Numbered from the stretch's first letter, positions 12,246 to 24,393 are shown. The stretch: DNA of 64,000 bases from Xylogone sp. PMI_703 (GCA_021399445.1 JAJTUQ010000005.1:5270001-5334000); one strand, 5' to 3'. The notes: generated from the sequence alone by a model not told the origin. Program-made: numbers and translations.

Positions 12246-13409
12246 TCACCAAACGTGGCCCTCGGGGCCGTAATCCGCATCTAGTGATACGTTGAGGATG
12301 TTACTCCCCGTTATCTCCGACCTGTGAGCTTCCAGCTCGTCCACATCCCAATTTGCCGTAGTATACTTTCCGCGAAGATAGTCGGCACGAGGCGAAGCGA
12401 GGTAAAGATTTAAGCCTGCTGCGAGTTCAACTGCATGGAAGCTTATTAGTTTTGTTCTCAAAGGGGAAACAAAGTGTGAATAAAGCAGTTCGGGGAGTCC
12501 AACCTGTGTCTTTGGCGGCATCCCCAAGTGAAGATCCCATATCGGTGGGAATGATACCGGGATGCACTGCAAAACTTCTGATATTTGGATGTTCTATGGA
12601 AGAAATTTATATCAGCAAACCTTCTTGATTCCTGCATAGTTATGACTTGCCCGAATGAATAAATTTTGCCAATTTTGCCACGGCCAACTTAGACAGACTA
12701 TACGATGAGCCACCAGGCATGGTTGCGAAAGTCAGTTGAGAGGAAATGTTAATTATTGTGCCGTTTCCTGGTATTCTCGCTTTATTTCGCGTCGCAATAT
12801 AATTATAGCTCATCAAGTATGTCCCGAAAACGTTTGTTTGCTTGAAGGAATTATTAGCTGTGATCTGATGTAAAAACACAGCAAGAACATGTCCAAAAAC
12901 TATTTTTGAGTGATGGCATGACAAGCATATTTAATACCTGAATCTCCCACCACTTACTGGGACTGCCTGTCCCAACAAAGTGACTCTCATCACTGATTCC
13001 AGAATTATTGATCAGCACATCTATCTCGAATTTTCCATCAAACTGTGCCCACAGCGCGTCAACCGAGTCTTTAGAGCCGACGTCTACTCCGAAGGCATGG
13101 ACTGCCGTGTTTGAATTCGACTTCAATATTTCAGACACGGCATTGCTTAATCTAGAGACATTTCTGCTGACAATAATAATCGTCTTGGCCCCAGCTTGCG
13201 CATAGAACTTTGCCGTGGCCTATTCGTTATCAGTCATAGTGAAGCTATTCCCACATATCGTACGTCCTTACTAAGCCAATGCCAGTACCACCCTCTGAAA
13301 TGAGAACTGTCTGGCCTTTGACAGATAGATCTGGATTACTAGGTGATATGGACGGATACACATCATGATGCATCTCCTTCGTGAAATGATATAGCGCATA
13401 CAAATCCAT
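12246..13409 (-). CDS. Short-chain dehydrogenase/reductase (classical SDR)
   Basis: Five exons: 13272-13409, 12938-13219, 12651-12840, 12504-12593, 12246-12430 (294 residues). The start ATG at 13409 gives MDLYALYHFTKEMHHDVYPS, then the Rossmann motif SEGGTGIGLATAKFYA at about residue 37; the usual TGG at its front is SEG here. NNSG is the NNAG-type motif, and the catalytic Ser-Tyr-Lys are in INISSQLTF and SSYSLSKLAVAK (Y-x3-K). The third intron begins with GC (GCAAGT), a rare but well-formed GC-AG intron; the alternative GT site breaks the frame. It is convergent with the regulator at 9617 and may belong to the same gene set. NAD(P)H-dependent oxidation or reduction of an unknown small alcohol/ketone. 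Confidence 0.85.
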
Positions 13410-14228
13410 ATTTCCGGCTAACGCTTTGATCACCGATGAGTATCCGGAAAGCTCAGGAGTAGACCAACTTAGACTCAGAAACAAGGCATATTTGGCTACA
13501 TATATATGTGTGTGTGTATGTGGTGTGTGTGCATGTGGAGATATAGAGGCGATAACACATAACCTTCCTATTATTATTACTAAGGCCCGACCAGAATATC
13601 CTCGACAGCCAATTTCATTTCAGCACGAATAGGTTTAGATGCTACACATAATCCTTCAAGCAAGAACAAGATATAATTGTTTACTCATACATACGACAGA
13701 GTACATACGAGAAGTCTAGCGCTGCTTCACCTATGGATGATTCGCTTGGTGTATGACCATTGTCATTTTCGAGACCGACCGGTCATATCATACGGGACTG
13801 CTACTATTATTGTTCGCCGATGGGTGTACTCACTTACTACCCAGTCAGGGCATCGTCGGCCCGAGGAACATGGATTAGGCCATTAAACAGCCGAAACATA
13901 CAGTAAGTTAACGTTAAGTTTAACCTCTAGTGTCTTAATCAGTGGCTAGCCTTGGCTTGGCGGGGCAGCAGGGTCCGCTTTAACCGTGGACGACCCTCTG
14001 CCGAGTCGCTGCCCCGGCCATAGCTTGAGTGTGTCTCTGATACTGGGAAGATGGAGCCAGCCTAGTCGACGAGCGTGTTCCTTACACTGCTCCTATACGT
14101 CCCAGCAATGCCATCTTGACTACTCAAAAGTGGTGCAAGTTTCGAATAAATGCAATAAAGGAACTTCCTGACTCAGAGACTACAAAAATATGTTTGGACC
14201 CGGCTCACGTTGAGATGCGGCAAACTAC
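13410..14228. other. Intergenic region with TG microsatellite and imperfect GC-rich inverted repeat
   Basis: A TG-rich simple repeat lies at about 13505-13542. At about 13957-14025 GGCGGGGCAGC and GCTGCCCCGGCC form an imperfect inverted repeat. No gene recognised. Confidence 0.4.
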
Positions 14229-14640
14229 TCAGGACCAGCGTCCATATTTCTGCTTTGGGAGCAATTGATGCAGTCTATATGATACATAGTAACCAGGTGA
14301 AGTAATTACGTCTATTCTTATATCATTTAACCTAGTGTAAACTATAGCTCGGTTTACGAAGTCTAGAGAGGAAACAAGATGCGTTTTAAACGTGCCTGGA
14401 TGAAGTGACACCGCAGTTAGGTTGCTCTTCTTGGAAGTGCCATATCTTCGGGCAAACTCGGCTGCGTAAAGAATGTTCGCTAACTTCGATTGTCCATATC
14501 TCTGCCATGCCCCTGTACCGCGAAGGAAGAAGTCCTAGTTTGACTTTAATGAATCAAATAGTATACCTCCGGCCGGATGACCTAAGAAGGCAATCGAGGA
14601 CAGAAAGACATTACGGACATTAGATCCTGGATAAGACGCA
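14229..14640 (-). pseudogene. Remnant of a retinol-dehydrogenase-like SDR
   Basis: Read 14640 to 14229, one frame gives VRNVFLSSIAFLGHPAGGIL, FDSLKSN, a TAG stop, then RYGQSKLANILYAAEFARRY (the active-site Tyr-x3-Lys and following helix) and SLHPGTFKTHLVSSLDF. These are the C-terminal half landmarks of retinol-dehydrogenase-type SDRs. The N-terminal cofactor-binding half is absent and the frame holds a nonsense codon, so it is a broken copy. It is unlike the intact SDR at 12246 in the segment after the Tyr, so it is a different subfamily rather than a tandem duplicate. Confidence 0.65.
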
Positions 14641-15654
14641 GTGGCGTACTGGATCTCGTATCCATGACTTGTTATACACTTTTGAGTATTTCAGCTCAAA
14701 ATGAGATTTTGAGGCTTTTAGAGAGTTATTAGAGCTAAATTCGTTCATGTGACCTTATTTCAATTAAACACCTTCCGTTTACTCACAGTAACATTTTTAG
14801 GTCTTACATTTGAGACCCTTCAGTCCAAACCTCAACATAATCTCCGATTCATTATCCTTTATTGGATTTTTCGGAATTCCACTGCAAGAAAATTCACCGA
14901 GTGCTCACATTCTGATTAATCCTTTCGGAAGCATAATCTCCGTCCATAGCTTTATCCATTTCGTAAATAGACTGTTTGCTTAAGAAACTCTGAACTGGAT
15001 CGTCGTATTTATTTAGTGTAAGCATAAGATTATCCCTTCGGGCTCCAGAAGCCACTTGATGCCACTTTTAGGGTCATTGCTATATGAATACAGCATCAAA
15101 AGTGACAGAGAGAAGTTCTAAGTGGACAATATCCCTGTGTATAATTTTGGCCTAGCAAGCTCAACCGAGCTGTGCTCGAGGGGCTCGAGGGAATACCCAA
15201 AGGGGTTTTCTCGGACCGACACAGCCAGATTAAGTTACCATAGCGCATAATTATGTAGTCAAAACGATAAGCCAGTGATAAAATGACCTCCGTAAGTGCA
15301 TCTATTATCCGTTTTTACTTGCCCTTTTTTACTTCGCTGGTCCGTTTCGAATTGTTTTCTCCACTTTATTCGTTTCGGCATACTTCTTATATTATAGCTC
15401 TTGATAGATCGATACTGACCTGCCTTGTCAATCTAGTATTGACCACTTTTGGAATAGTAAACAGCAACAATTTTTGTATATATATAGAACTACATTCCGC
15501 TGCTAGCTTTGTTAGTCCTGCCTGTTTGCATGATTTAGAATTAGTCTACTAGAAACACTCCACTTTCTAAAGCGCGATTTCCTTTTAACAAGGTTTGATA
15601 TTGTCCTTTCGATATCGGAAATCTAGCTAACCTGGATAATAGATAGTGTCCAAG
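14641..15654. other. AT-rich intergenic region
   Basis: No gene recognised. Short inverted words around GATGCCACTTTTA (15059) and CATCAAAAGTGAC (15094), and a doubled GGGCTCGAGG near 15178, are the only visible structures. Confidence 0.4.
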
Positions 15655-16271
15655 ATGCAGTCTCTTATGCTACTAGTTTGGTTCCATGTTATTAGTTTCA
15701 GCACTTCTGCTCCGACAGTAATGAGGTATAATTACTTCTCTGGTGATGTACTTATCGAGACGAATCATTCTGGTCCAGTAACATTAAGGGGATACTTATT
15801 GGTACAATGGAATTGAACAACACTGCGGCTCCTGGCACAATCCATGCGCTGTCGGAGGGTCACCATTTTGGCCATCGTGGACGGCATCTTACCGATACAG
15901 GTGGTGGAGCGTGGGAGTACCTGCCGAAGGACGTGTGTTCCCCGCCACCACGGAAAATGAAATGACAACCACCCCATCCCGCGGAATTGGTGGCTACCCT
16001 TAAGAATGCTCAGACTCAGTGGAAGACTCCGGGTATGGCTATAAATTCGATAGGAACCGGGGCAATGTGTACTTTTGAATTAGGATATTTACCTATAGAC
16101 ATTATAACCGATAATATCATGAGCTCTGCAAGTGAGATTATTTGGGATATTATTGGTGAACCGACGACCACCGTGGAGCTTCTCAATGGAGAAGCTTTTG
16201 TGACGTCGTCTACCTCTTTGATTGGCGACTTGGCAAGCATTTTTTTCAATGCTCTGGAAATATTTTCTTGA
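15655..16271 (+). pseudogene. Possible broken secreted-protein gene, unknown family
   Basis: An ATG at 15655 opens a typical signal peptide (MQSLMLLVWFHVISFSTSAP). Splicing 15717 to 15789 keeps frame and gives a Gly/His-rich stretch with GGGAWEYLPKDVCSPPP, then a TGA at 15963-15965. The same frame then continues without a stop to 16271 with TPGMAINSIGTGAMCTFELG and a hydrophobic tail. It may be a gene with one nonsense codon, a gene with an extra intron that I could not place, or chance open frames. No family recognised. Confidence 0.3.
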
Positions 16272-16479
16272 ACAATGTGTTATGGACCTGTGTATTGTTA
16301 TGGACTTGTGTACTCTAGGCCTGAGGCTCAGTAGCTTTGCTCACAGAGAACCTGGAGTCGGGGTCATGTGAGAGATCATATAAACAGATAGCAACTAATA
16401 GGTTTATTAAACTATTAGACTTTTTTGATAGATTTTAGAGTAAATTATTTTCTGATAATTTTTACCTTCTTTAAGTCTG

Positions 16480-16896
16480 TTAGAATTCTTTATCTAAAAC
16501 TATCTCAAACATATCTCCTACAAGATCTACTATCTCTTGTCTTACTAGTATTTCTCCTACATGACAATACCTAGCAATATCTGGGGCTAAGAATACCACC
16601 GCAGGAAACTCATTAGCTATATCTTGCAGCGGAGAGGATAGGGTCTCGGAGTGGGATGGCTTTGAAAGTGGCTGTTGGGTATGCTCCGGAGATATGAAAA
16701 CGGGAGCGTCTACTGTGGAGCTTGCATCCTTCTTCTTTCGCCGACGCGGTGGATACTCGTATTTGAGTTGTTTCCTATCATCAAAGTTATGGATAGCTCC
16801 GTGGTCTATGTCTGTAGAGTTACCTCTCACACAGGCCGCATCTTGGGTAGACTCGGTCACATCGTCTTCTATTTTTCCGACATGAAACACAGGCAA
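16480..16896 (-). other. Open frame of unknown nature (possible exon or remnant)
   Basis: A 138-codon minus-strand frame without an upstream ATG. It has a basic patch (PPRRRKKK) in the middle and a hydrophobic C-terminal part. Composition looks coding-like but no family was recognised. It could be the 3' exon of a decayed gene or a transposon-derived fragment; the flank at 16930-17170 carries CG-rich repeat words. Confidence 0.25.
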
Positions 16897-16929
16897 TATC
16901 TGCTTGCGCGTTTAGTGTGCTTCTAGAAA

Positions 16930-17910
16930 AATTTATCTCTACTATCGGCCCAATAGCATTTGTGAGTGCTGGGCGCGGACTATCTAGAAATTATTGTCCT
17001 CTTGTCCGCAATATAACATGAAAATAAACTTTAAACAAAAGTGTTGGGTCTCTTGGGATAGTACATACAACGACAAATCCTCTTATTCCACTATACTACA
17101 TGGGGGAGTGTTTCCGAAGCGTCGTCCGTCGGGTTCGTCGGGTCCGCAGCCCGCAAAGCCCGCAAACTGCGCTGATACTAGACTCTGGCCATTAAGTAGT
17201 ACTATTGACACTAAAGAGAATCTTGGATATGCGCCAAGATGTTAATCCATGATAATGGTATTCTGCTTTCTTTTGCATAATATTTCTTATTTTTCCCTAA
17301 GAGGAGCGACTCAGAACGTAATTAATACGTTAACATACTCGCTACAGATGAGCTATATGAAGGCATAGACTTAACCGTATCGGCTTTCATTACTTCATGG
17401 AGGAATTTATGTCATTAGCGTGAGTTCTTTCCTGTGTGAACTTATGTCGCTATAACACGGGCATATTGAACGGGTGGCGGAGTGGTGTTTTCTTTAACTG
17501 AATGTCCGCAAAAAATATCCGACTTAATCCTGGTATTTACTCTAAAAGGTAGGTAATTGAGGGATGAGATTATTATTCGTGAGTAAATGGATATCCAGTC
17601 TCTAAGATAAACAATACGAATACATAATTAACCAATCACTCGGATATAGGATGCGGATACTCTATATCCTCCACAGTACTAAATTAGTCCCCGGTAGCAG
17701 AGTCTAGGCAAGGGGCGAAGCAAAATGAGCCCGCACGATGTAATGGGAAAATACTCTGATTAGCAAGCTGTCATTTCGAGATTGAACCGGGAAGTCCGAT
17801 AAATGAGGCGTATCCAAGACCAGGTAAAGGATGTCCCTATATAATAGTTCTGTTGTACCTCGTCTAGGGTAGGCGATATCTGTGTCTTCCTCCACCGAGC
17901 AACAATCAAT
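16930..17910. other. Intergenic region, CG-rich repeat words near the left end
   Basis: Around 17110-17175 short words built on GTCCGCAGCCCGCAAAGCCCG recur, in style like the words at 23800-23850, suggesting transposon-end debris. The rest is plain AT-rich spacer leading to the epimerase gene. Confidence 0.35.
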
Positions 17911-19025
17911 ATGTCGAAGTCTTTCATTCTGGTAAAGTGCTCCCCAGTTTCAATTAATACATGCTGACGGAATCAGATTACTGGTTCAACCGGTATGGTT
18001 GGATTTAGTGTATTACTCCTAGCTCTACAAACTGGCTACCGTGTTCGTGCTGCTGTCCGCAACCAGGCTGGATTTGACAAGATTAGATCAAATCCTTTGG
18101 TGAAACTATATGTTCATAATCTTGAATCATTCATTGTACCAGACATCACTGTCCCCGGAGCTTATGATGAGGCAGTTAAGGGGGTCGAATACATCATCCA
18201 TGTTGCATCCCCACTCGCTTTACCACATATCACGGACTTTGAGAATGAACTCATCAAGCCCGCACTACAGGGCACCGTCGGGATGTTGGAGTCGGCCCAT
18301 AAGGTGACTGGTATAAAGAGAATTGTTATCACGACATCAGTGGCCGCTGTTGTCCCCATATCCCCTGCACATGGTTCGGAAGACGTTACCTACAACGGTG
18401 GGGCTAATACCAACAGGTATATGAGTGAAGTGCTGATATGATACCAGAAAAATCACGGGCACCATCTCCAACTGGACCATACCAAAACGTTCTAGAGGCG
18501 TATTATGCAAGCAAAATACTCGCACTCAATGCCACAGAAGATTTTGTTAAAGAAAAACAACCCGCTTATGATGTGATAAATATTGGGCCTGGGTACATCG
18601 TCGGCCGCGACAATACTGTCACTGATGTGAGCAATATTACCAAAGGAACTAATGGAGTCGCAATTGGCCACATTCTAGGTCAGCCCTCACCCTTTCCTAT
18701 CAACTCGGTCATGATACATTTAGAGGATGTTGCCAAGTTACATGTCCAGGCTTTAAACCCCGCAATCAAGGGGAACCAGTACTTCATGGCCACTGCTCAT
18801 AGCCCTGATGGGGTTGAGTGGGGCTCTGTCGTTGAAATTGTCAAGAGAAGGTACCCCAAAGAGGCAGCTGAGGGGTTATTCAAGCTAGATGCACCCCTGT
18901 CTACAGACTGGGTTAAGTCAGACTCCAGCCATACAGAGAAGACATTTGGGTTCAAGTTTAAGACTTTCGAAGAAGCAATTGTTAGTGTAGTAGACCACTA
19001 TCTTGAACTGGCTGGCAAGAAGTAA
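17911..19025 (+). CDS. NAD(P)-dependent epimerase/reductase (extended SDR, dihydroflavonol-reductase type)
   Basis: Three exons: 17911-17931, 17977-18397, 18448-19025 (339 residues). It starts MSKSFIL and runs across the first intron into the extended-SDR motif ITGSTGMVG (T-G-x-x-G-x-x-G). Then come VEYIIHVASPL, the catalytic Ser region RIVITTSVAAV and EAYYASKILAL (Y-x3-K). The second intron has a poor donor (GTGGGG), and without it the gene appears frameshifted; with it the joined frame reads DVTYNEKSRAPSPTGPYQNV, as expected for the family. Likely NADPH-dependent reduction of a ketone or aldehyde in the cytosol. Its substrate class cannot be set. It precedes the DUF1348 gene and second Zn2Cys6 regulator. 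Confidence 0.88.
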
Positions 19026-19357
19026 TTTGAGGGCATTTATTTCCGATGCTTGATACATGCAGGCCAGAAGGTACAAGAAATGAATCTTCCTTAGTCGTCA
19101 TATGCGAAGTTAGGAATAACTAGATACTATTACTACTGCATATCACCTCTAATTTCTTCCCACATTTTTGATACTGTAATGAACACACAGGAATTCTATA
19201 CAAAAAATTTTACAATATGAAACTGCACTAATCTTGGACAGTAGCTCCTTCTTGAACTATAATCTTATTATTACGGCAACTTTTTGTTTTAGAGATGCAA
19301 TTCAATGTTTCTCGATCAGGGTAATTACTATAACAGTGCGGCCCAATTCCAGTCTCT

Positions 19358-20040
19358 TCACCAATGTTTCTCTGAAATGTCCACGGTGTTAACATCAACA
19401 CCATCTTTAAACCATCTTTCAGCATCAGAAATTTTGACATCATTACCACTCATCTGCCTTTTACGCATACGGCCGTCATCAGCATAAGTCCAGTCCTCGA
19501 GACCATAGGTACGCCACCATTGTCCGGACTCATCGTACCATTCGTACCAAAACTGGACAGCGATCTATGTATTATATCATATCGTCAGAATAGCTTTACT
19601 ACTTCTTAATCCTTCTACTAGAGCTGATTTGTGTTGTGGGCATGTGATGTAGAGACTTAATGATTGGTATTATAGCATAAAGGCGATTATTTGGAAAACG
19701 TAGGATATTGAATTAATGAGTAAACGTACCTTGTTATCAGTAAAAGCAAACAACTCCTTTCTTAGCCTATATCCATTCTCTCTTTCCCACTTCTTGGTCA
19801 GAAATTGGACAATCTCATCGTGGCCCCGCAAGAAGGTGTCACGATTTCTCCAGATAGAGTCATTTGTATAGGCATTCTTGACTATGGATGGGGTCCTAGA
19901 CTCGGTATCAGCACTCATCTAAGGTAACGAAGAGTATCGACTTACTTGGTATTCCAGGTATCCTGTGCCGCCTTTACCTTAATCTCGGCTGTCTCGCGAG
20001 TAAACGGTGGAACGGGTGGTCTTGTAGTCTCTGCGGCCAT
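19358..20040 (-). CDS. DUF1348 / NTF2-like (SnoaL fold) protein
   Basis: Three exons: 19946-20040, 19730-19895, 19358-19564 (155 residues, the usual length). The order of landmarks matches the DUF1348 family: PPVPPFTRETAEIKVKAAQ, WNTKTPSIVKNAYTNDSIWR, NRDTFLRGHDEIVQFLTKKW, ELFAFTDNK, IAVQFWYEWYDESGQWWRTY and MRKRQMSGNDVKI. The placement of the first acceptor (after TCTAG) is the one that gives the family spacing. The fold forms a small cone-shaped pocket; family members are of unknown biochemical role, often next to oxidoreductases. It is transcribed divergently from the regulator at 20588, which may control it. Confidence 0.88.
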
Positions 20041-20587
20041 TGTAGCTTCTGCCCGGTGGATTATGAATGAGAGGTAGATACTTTGGATTCAAACCCCGTG
20101 GTAAGAACGCTTGGTTAGAAAGTTTGTCAGTTACGATCAAGATAAGATAGAGAGTGAAGTTATGAAAAAGAGACCAGAGAATATTTTGAAGTTGATATAT
20201 GAACTCGTCTTGTCTTCACGTCTCTGAAGCTGGGTTATGAAGTCCAAAATTGGTATAGTGCTTTCGGCGTCTGCTATAACTCTATGCACGGCGTTAGTAA
20301 TCGACAGAGCTACAGTGGCCAATGGGGATCATGCAACCCCAATTAAATCGACTGCTCTATCCAATGACACGGTCGCATACTAATATCGGCGGTGGTGTAG
20401 TTCGCCGTCTGTCGGCAAACGATCTTACAGTTGCGGCCAACTCCACAAAAGGTTTTGATCACTGCTATGCTCACTCAGACAGTGTTAATGGGCCGGCTTT
20501 TGAACTTGGCCTTCACTCCACATCGAGCAGAGGCCTGGTTCTATTATGAAACAATTGTTTTTGTTCTGAATAATTGATGCGGGCGAG
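20041..20587. promoter_or_regulatory. Divergent promoter region between DUF1348 gene and Zn2Cys6 gene
   Basis: 547 bp separates the two start codons and must hold both promoters. No specific operator could be assigned with confidence. Confidence 0.5.
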
Positions 20588-23180
20588 ATGATAGCTCTCT
20601 CTTCAATCCAGGACGGTTCACTCCCACCGCAGTTTTTCCCAATCACCTCCTTGCCACGCAAATACCGTTCCAAAAGACAGCGGCCCTGTGATCTGTGCCG
20701 CAAGCGTAAGACCCAGTGCAAGATATTGAAGGTTAACTCTGCATGCGAGCTCTGCATTAAGCTCAACCGGGAATGTACCTTTATTTTCCAACCCCAGCGT
20801 AGAGACCGTCCTGCTTGCAGGGACACCTCCAATTCGAGCCAAGGAGCCTCAGCCAATTCAGCTACGGCTACAGCAACCAACCAAGGGGTATCAGCAGTCC
20901 TTAGCACACCTGGACCCAACCTAGAAATTGGTGATATCAATTTTGATATTGATGCATTATTGCGAGACTTTGGAAATAATCAGTCTCCCTCACTATATAG
21001 CAACTTCGATATTCAACTACCGAAAGGTGATATATTCCGCATAAATGTACCATACATATGTTCATTTAGAAGCTCATTTGTTCTATAGATACAGCATCAG
21101 GTGACAACAATAGGTATTTCCCTCAACATGCAAGTGGACGCGGCTATGACAGCGCACCGAGTTCTTTCTCGCCACCTCGGGCAGTACATGGTTCTCACGA
21201 GGCAAGTGATGGATCAACATCAACTAGCAGTCCCAACCATCGACAAAGTTCTACACTACATATGTCTAGTCCGGTTCAACTCACTGGAATGCATCAAGAT
21301 ACTGAGAGCAGTAACCTAGGAGAATACTCTTTGGATAGGCGAGCAGGCTACTCTTCACAGTTAATCGGCCTGTCAGGAGAGTCCGATCCCTTTCTACTTC
21401 GCCATTTTTCCTATCGTGCATCGGATAACTATCCTATGTTCAAGTTGGACTACCGGAAAATGGTTGATGACACAAACCTTCAGCAATATGCTACGGATGC
21501 AGAACCACTGCACATTCCGCGGCTGCCTGCAGGTGAATTTCCTGTACAGTTCATGATGGTTAACGAAGACATCTGTGAGGAGAGCACAGAATCTCCACAC
21601 TCAGCTTCGTCTACCTGCTCTGATACTCAAGAAGAGAAAGATCGCGCTTCTGTTGAAAGAATAGTCCCCTTCGATTTACATTCCAGGCTTGTAAAATTGT
21701 AAGAACAACCAATTATATTTCAACTGTGCTGATACTCACCTCTCAGGTACTTCGAACACATACATCCCTCATCTCCAATTTTATCCATACAAGACCTTTC
21801 AATCCTCACATCAGGTGACTTGAATAACTTCTCTGTCGGTATCTTGGCCGCGATATATGCTCTGGCGATACCATTTTGCTTTTTAGACGATGCGTTAAGT
21901 GTCCAGAAGGGATACCGACGGCCTCCAACAGAAGAACTTTGGGCCATAGTGGAACGTGGCCTAAAGAGAAGCTCTTCCGTAGCGCATTTAGAGTTAGTCC
22001 AGCTTCATCTACTGCAAATACTTAAACCTCCTCAAAACCCTGCCGTCGCCGATCCACCCGATACATGGGGCTTGACTTGCTCAGCTCTTGCTGCGGCGCA
22101 GAGCCTCGGCTTGCATCTAGATCCTTCTACATGGCGACTACCAAGCGATGAAATCAAGCTGCGGAAACGATTATGGTGGTTGGTGTATATGGAACATGTA
22201 TGGCATGCTACGGTCTTGGGACGGCCGTCTCATATCATTTCTGATCAGTGGGAGGTTGCTAACCTCACTGAGAACGACTTTGACACAGATATGATCCCAA
22301 ACCGAGGATCGAGTGACGGCATCCAAGTAGGAGTATACTACGTTATTGCTCTCTCAGAGATAAGCACTATTGGTGATGAGGCACTTCGGCAGCTGTAGTA
22401 AGTCTCTGATAATTATTCTTCCAGATATCCAAAGGTACCCACAATTGGGACTGACTGCCACGTAGTACCGTGAAAGCCATCAGAAGAACTCATACCCTGG
22501 CGGATCTACTTGCCCGCGCTGAACCTCTCATAGAACAGTTACAGAAGTGGAAAGATAATCTCCCTCTATCCCTGAGATGGTCAACTATGGAGACTACAGA
22601 TGATGAGTCTCCACGCCGCGGGCCACTGAAATTAGCCTACTTAACGATAAGATATCTGATATTCAGAGCTCTTCAACGGCCGCTATTTTACCGCTCTGAA
22701 ATACTGGATGAGGACAATCAGGAAACACAATCTATGATATTCGCAGGGAGCCACACGTGCGCCAAAGCTGGTATCGATCTCATTGCGTCTCTCAAGGCAA
22801 AAGATTTTGTAACCTTCTGGCCTTCATGTAAGTTCATAACAACCAATCAATATTCTTTAAATATGAGGTGTTAATCTACGTTTTCTGGGTTATCCATAGA
22901 CACTAGATACCAAATATCCTACATAACCAATTTCGTGTTGCTGATATTTGTTCAATCACCAACCCTCGACACCGCGATAAAGAACAAAGATCTTGTGGAG
23001 AAATGGAGGAATACAGTCCGCTTCCAAGCACGTGCATGGCAGGTACTAAAGCTTGCGGCTATGAGGCTAGATGCGATTTACTGGAAGGGTTTGGATAAAA
23101 CCGTTACGTGGGCAGGAAAAGGTAGTCCAGCAGAGATAGTTCTACGTTCGTCAGGATCTTACGATTCAACGGAACCATAA
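20588..23180 (+). CDS. Zn2Cys6 transcription factor with fungal-specific TF domain
   Basis: Five exons: 20588-21026, 21089-21698, 21747-22397, 22466-22827, 22900-23180 (780 residues). The zinc cluster CDLCRKRKTQCKILKVNSAC with CELCIKLNRECTF lies at about residues 34-61, followed by a Ser/Thr/Asn-rich linker. The middle homology region includes YFEHIHPSSPILSIQDL, WGLTCSALAAAQSLGLHLDP and RLWWLVYMEHVWHATVLGRP, typical of the fungal_trans domain. A nuclear DNA-binding regulator; targets are unknown. Position suggests the DUF1348 and epimerase genes. The gene model is consistent in every intron phase. Confidence 0.92.
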
Positions 23181-24393
23181 TTTCATATAATATATCCTAT
23201 CAATCCATTCATTTCTAGTCGATGAATGCACACGACTCATAATTGATCCACAGCAAGGAGTGATAATTGTACGCCATCCCTTTTGGGAAATGTCCTATTT
23301 TGATGACTGTAAATGAGTAATGGTAACAAAGTAGCAATGAAAGAAAAAGTTGATGATAATATTCATCTTACGTCTTATAAGGGCATAGTAACCCGACCTC
23401 TTTAGGGGTATCAGGACGTGCTAAGCTAAGTAATTATATATGAATATTGCTAACAACAAGAACCAAAACCCACAAGGGGAAAAAGAGCCCTTATTACAGA
23501 CAATCCTCGGTAGGCCCCGTTTGAACCGGATCGAATCGGATTCTGGGTAAATTCGAATCTGATCCGTTTGCATGGATTTGTCACGTCGTCCAGCTAATCC
23601 TTGTTATGAAGCGGCATACTAGAAAGGGTAAGATTACATAATCGAAGTTTTTTTAACTATAAAAAAATACTAATCAACTAGTAGTCAAATAAACCAATCA
23701 AATTGAATACAATGAAATCGGTACGGATTTGTTCAAATTCGCGGATTCGAATCGGATTTATTACGTAAGCGGGCGGAACTCACATTGCGAGTTCGAATCC
23801 GGTTCGAAAAGCGGCGGAGTCCGCATTGTCCGCATTCAAACAATCTGCCCCAATCCGAACGGAGCTCTGAAGTCTGGTTCCTGAGTCCGTATGCTCTAGG
23901 GAATATGAAAGCAAATATTTAAACCTTGTAAAGTTAAGTATTAGGTAACCTGAGGTAAATTAAAAATGTTTTAGATAAACTCAACAATAGGTATTTTAAA
24001 CTTTTCTTTTGCATAATTAACAATCTATAATGTCTGAGCTTTTGAAATCTCTACGTTAAAATTGTAAAATAATTACAGTCGAGAATAGAGTCAAAAAGAC
24101 GACACAGCGCGGAAGCATACCGTCGATTCGATTCGAATCGATTCGAATCAGTCTTGGCTCTATTGATATTGCCTCAAGAATGCTATACGCTCTTAGCCCT
24201 CACCGCAAACAGTTGTTGAGTCTTGAGGGCCGACGAGGAGTTTACTTGAGCTAAGTCTGAATTATATTACCTTATTAAACTTTGCAACAGTCGGGTTATC
24301 TGTATGTTTATGTTCTCCTGTGGTCCAGCCTGAAGCTTCCCACTTGAAGACGTTGTCTTTTGTACTTTACCTCTAGCATTGGTGATGGGACCA
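23181..24393. other. Intergenic region containing a MITE-like stretch
   Basis: AT-rich spacer with repeated GATTCGAATCG-type words at 23518-23576, 23740-23820 and 24122-24150. No coding feature recognised. Confidence 0.45.
23518..23818. repeat. Possible MITE-like element with degenerate inverted ends
   Basis: The left end reads GAACCGGATCGAATCGGATTC. The right end has TTCGAATCCGGTTCGAA, an imperfect inverted partner. About 150 bp of AT-rich DNA lies between. No transposase frame. Boundaries are approximate and no target-site duplication could be confirmed. Confidence 0.3.

Noticed and set aside
18418..18450. Apparent frameshift in the NAD-dependent epimerase gene
   Set aside because: A 50-nt intron (18398-18447) with a weak GTGGGG donor but a CTGAT branch-like site restores the exact family sequence, so the gene is intact.
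7873..23180. Secondary-metabolite cluster with PKS, NRPS, terpene synthase or DMATS
   Set aside because: No such enzyme is present in the window, so only tailoring-type genes can be claimed.
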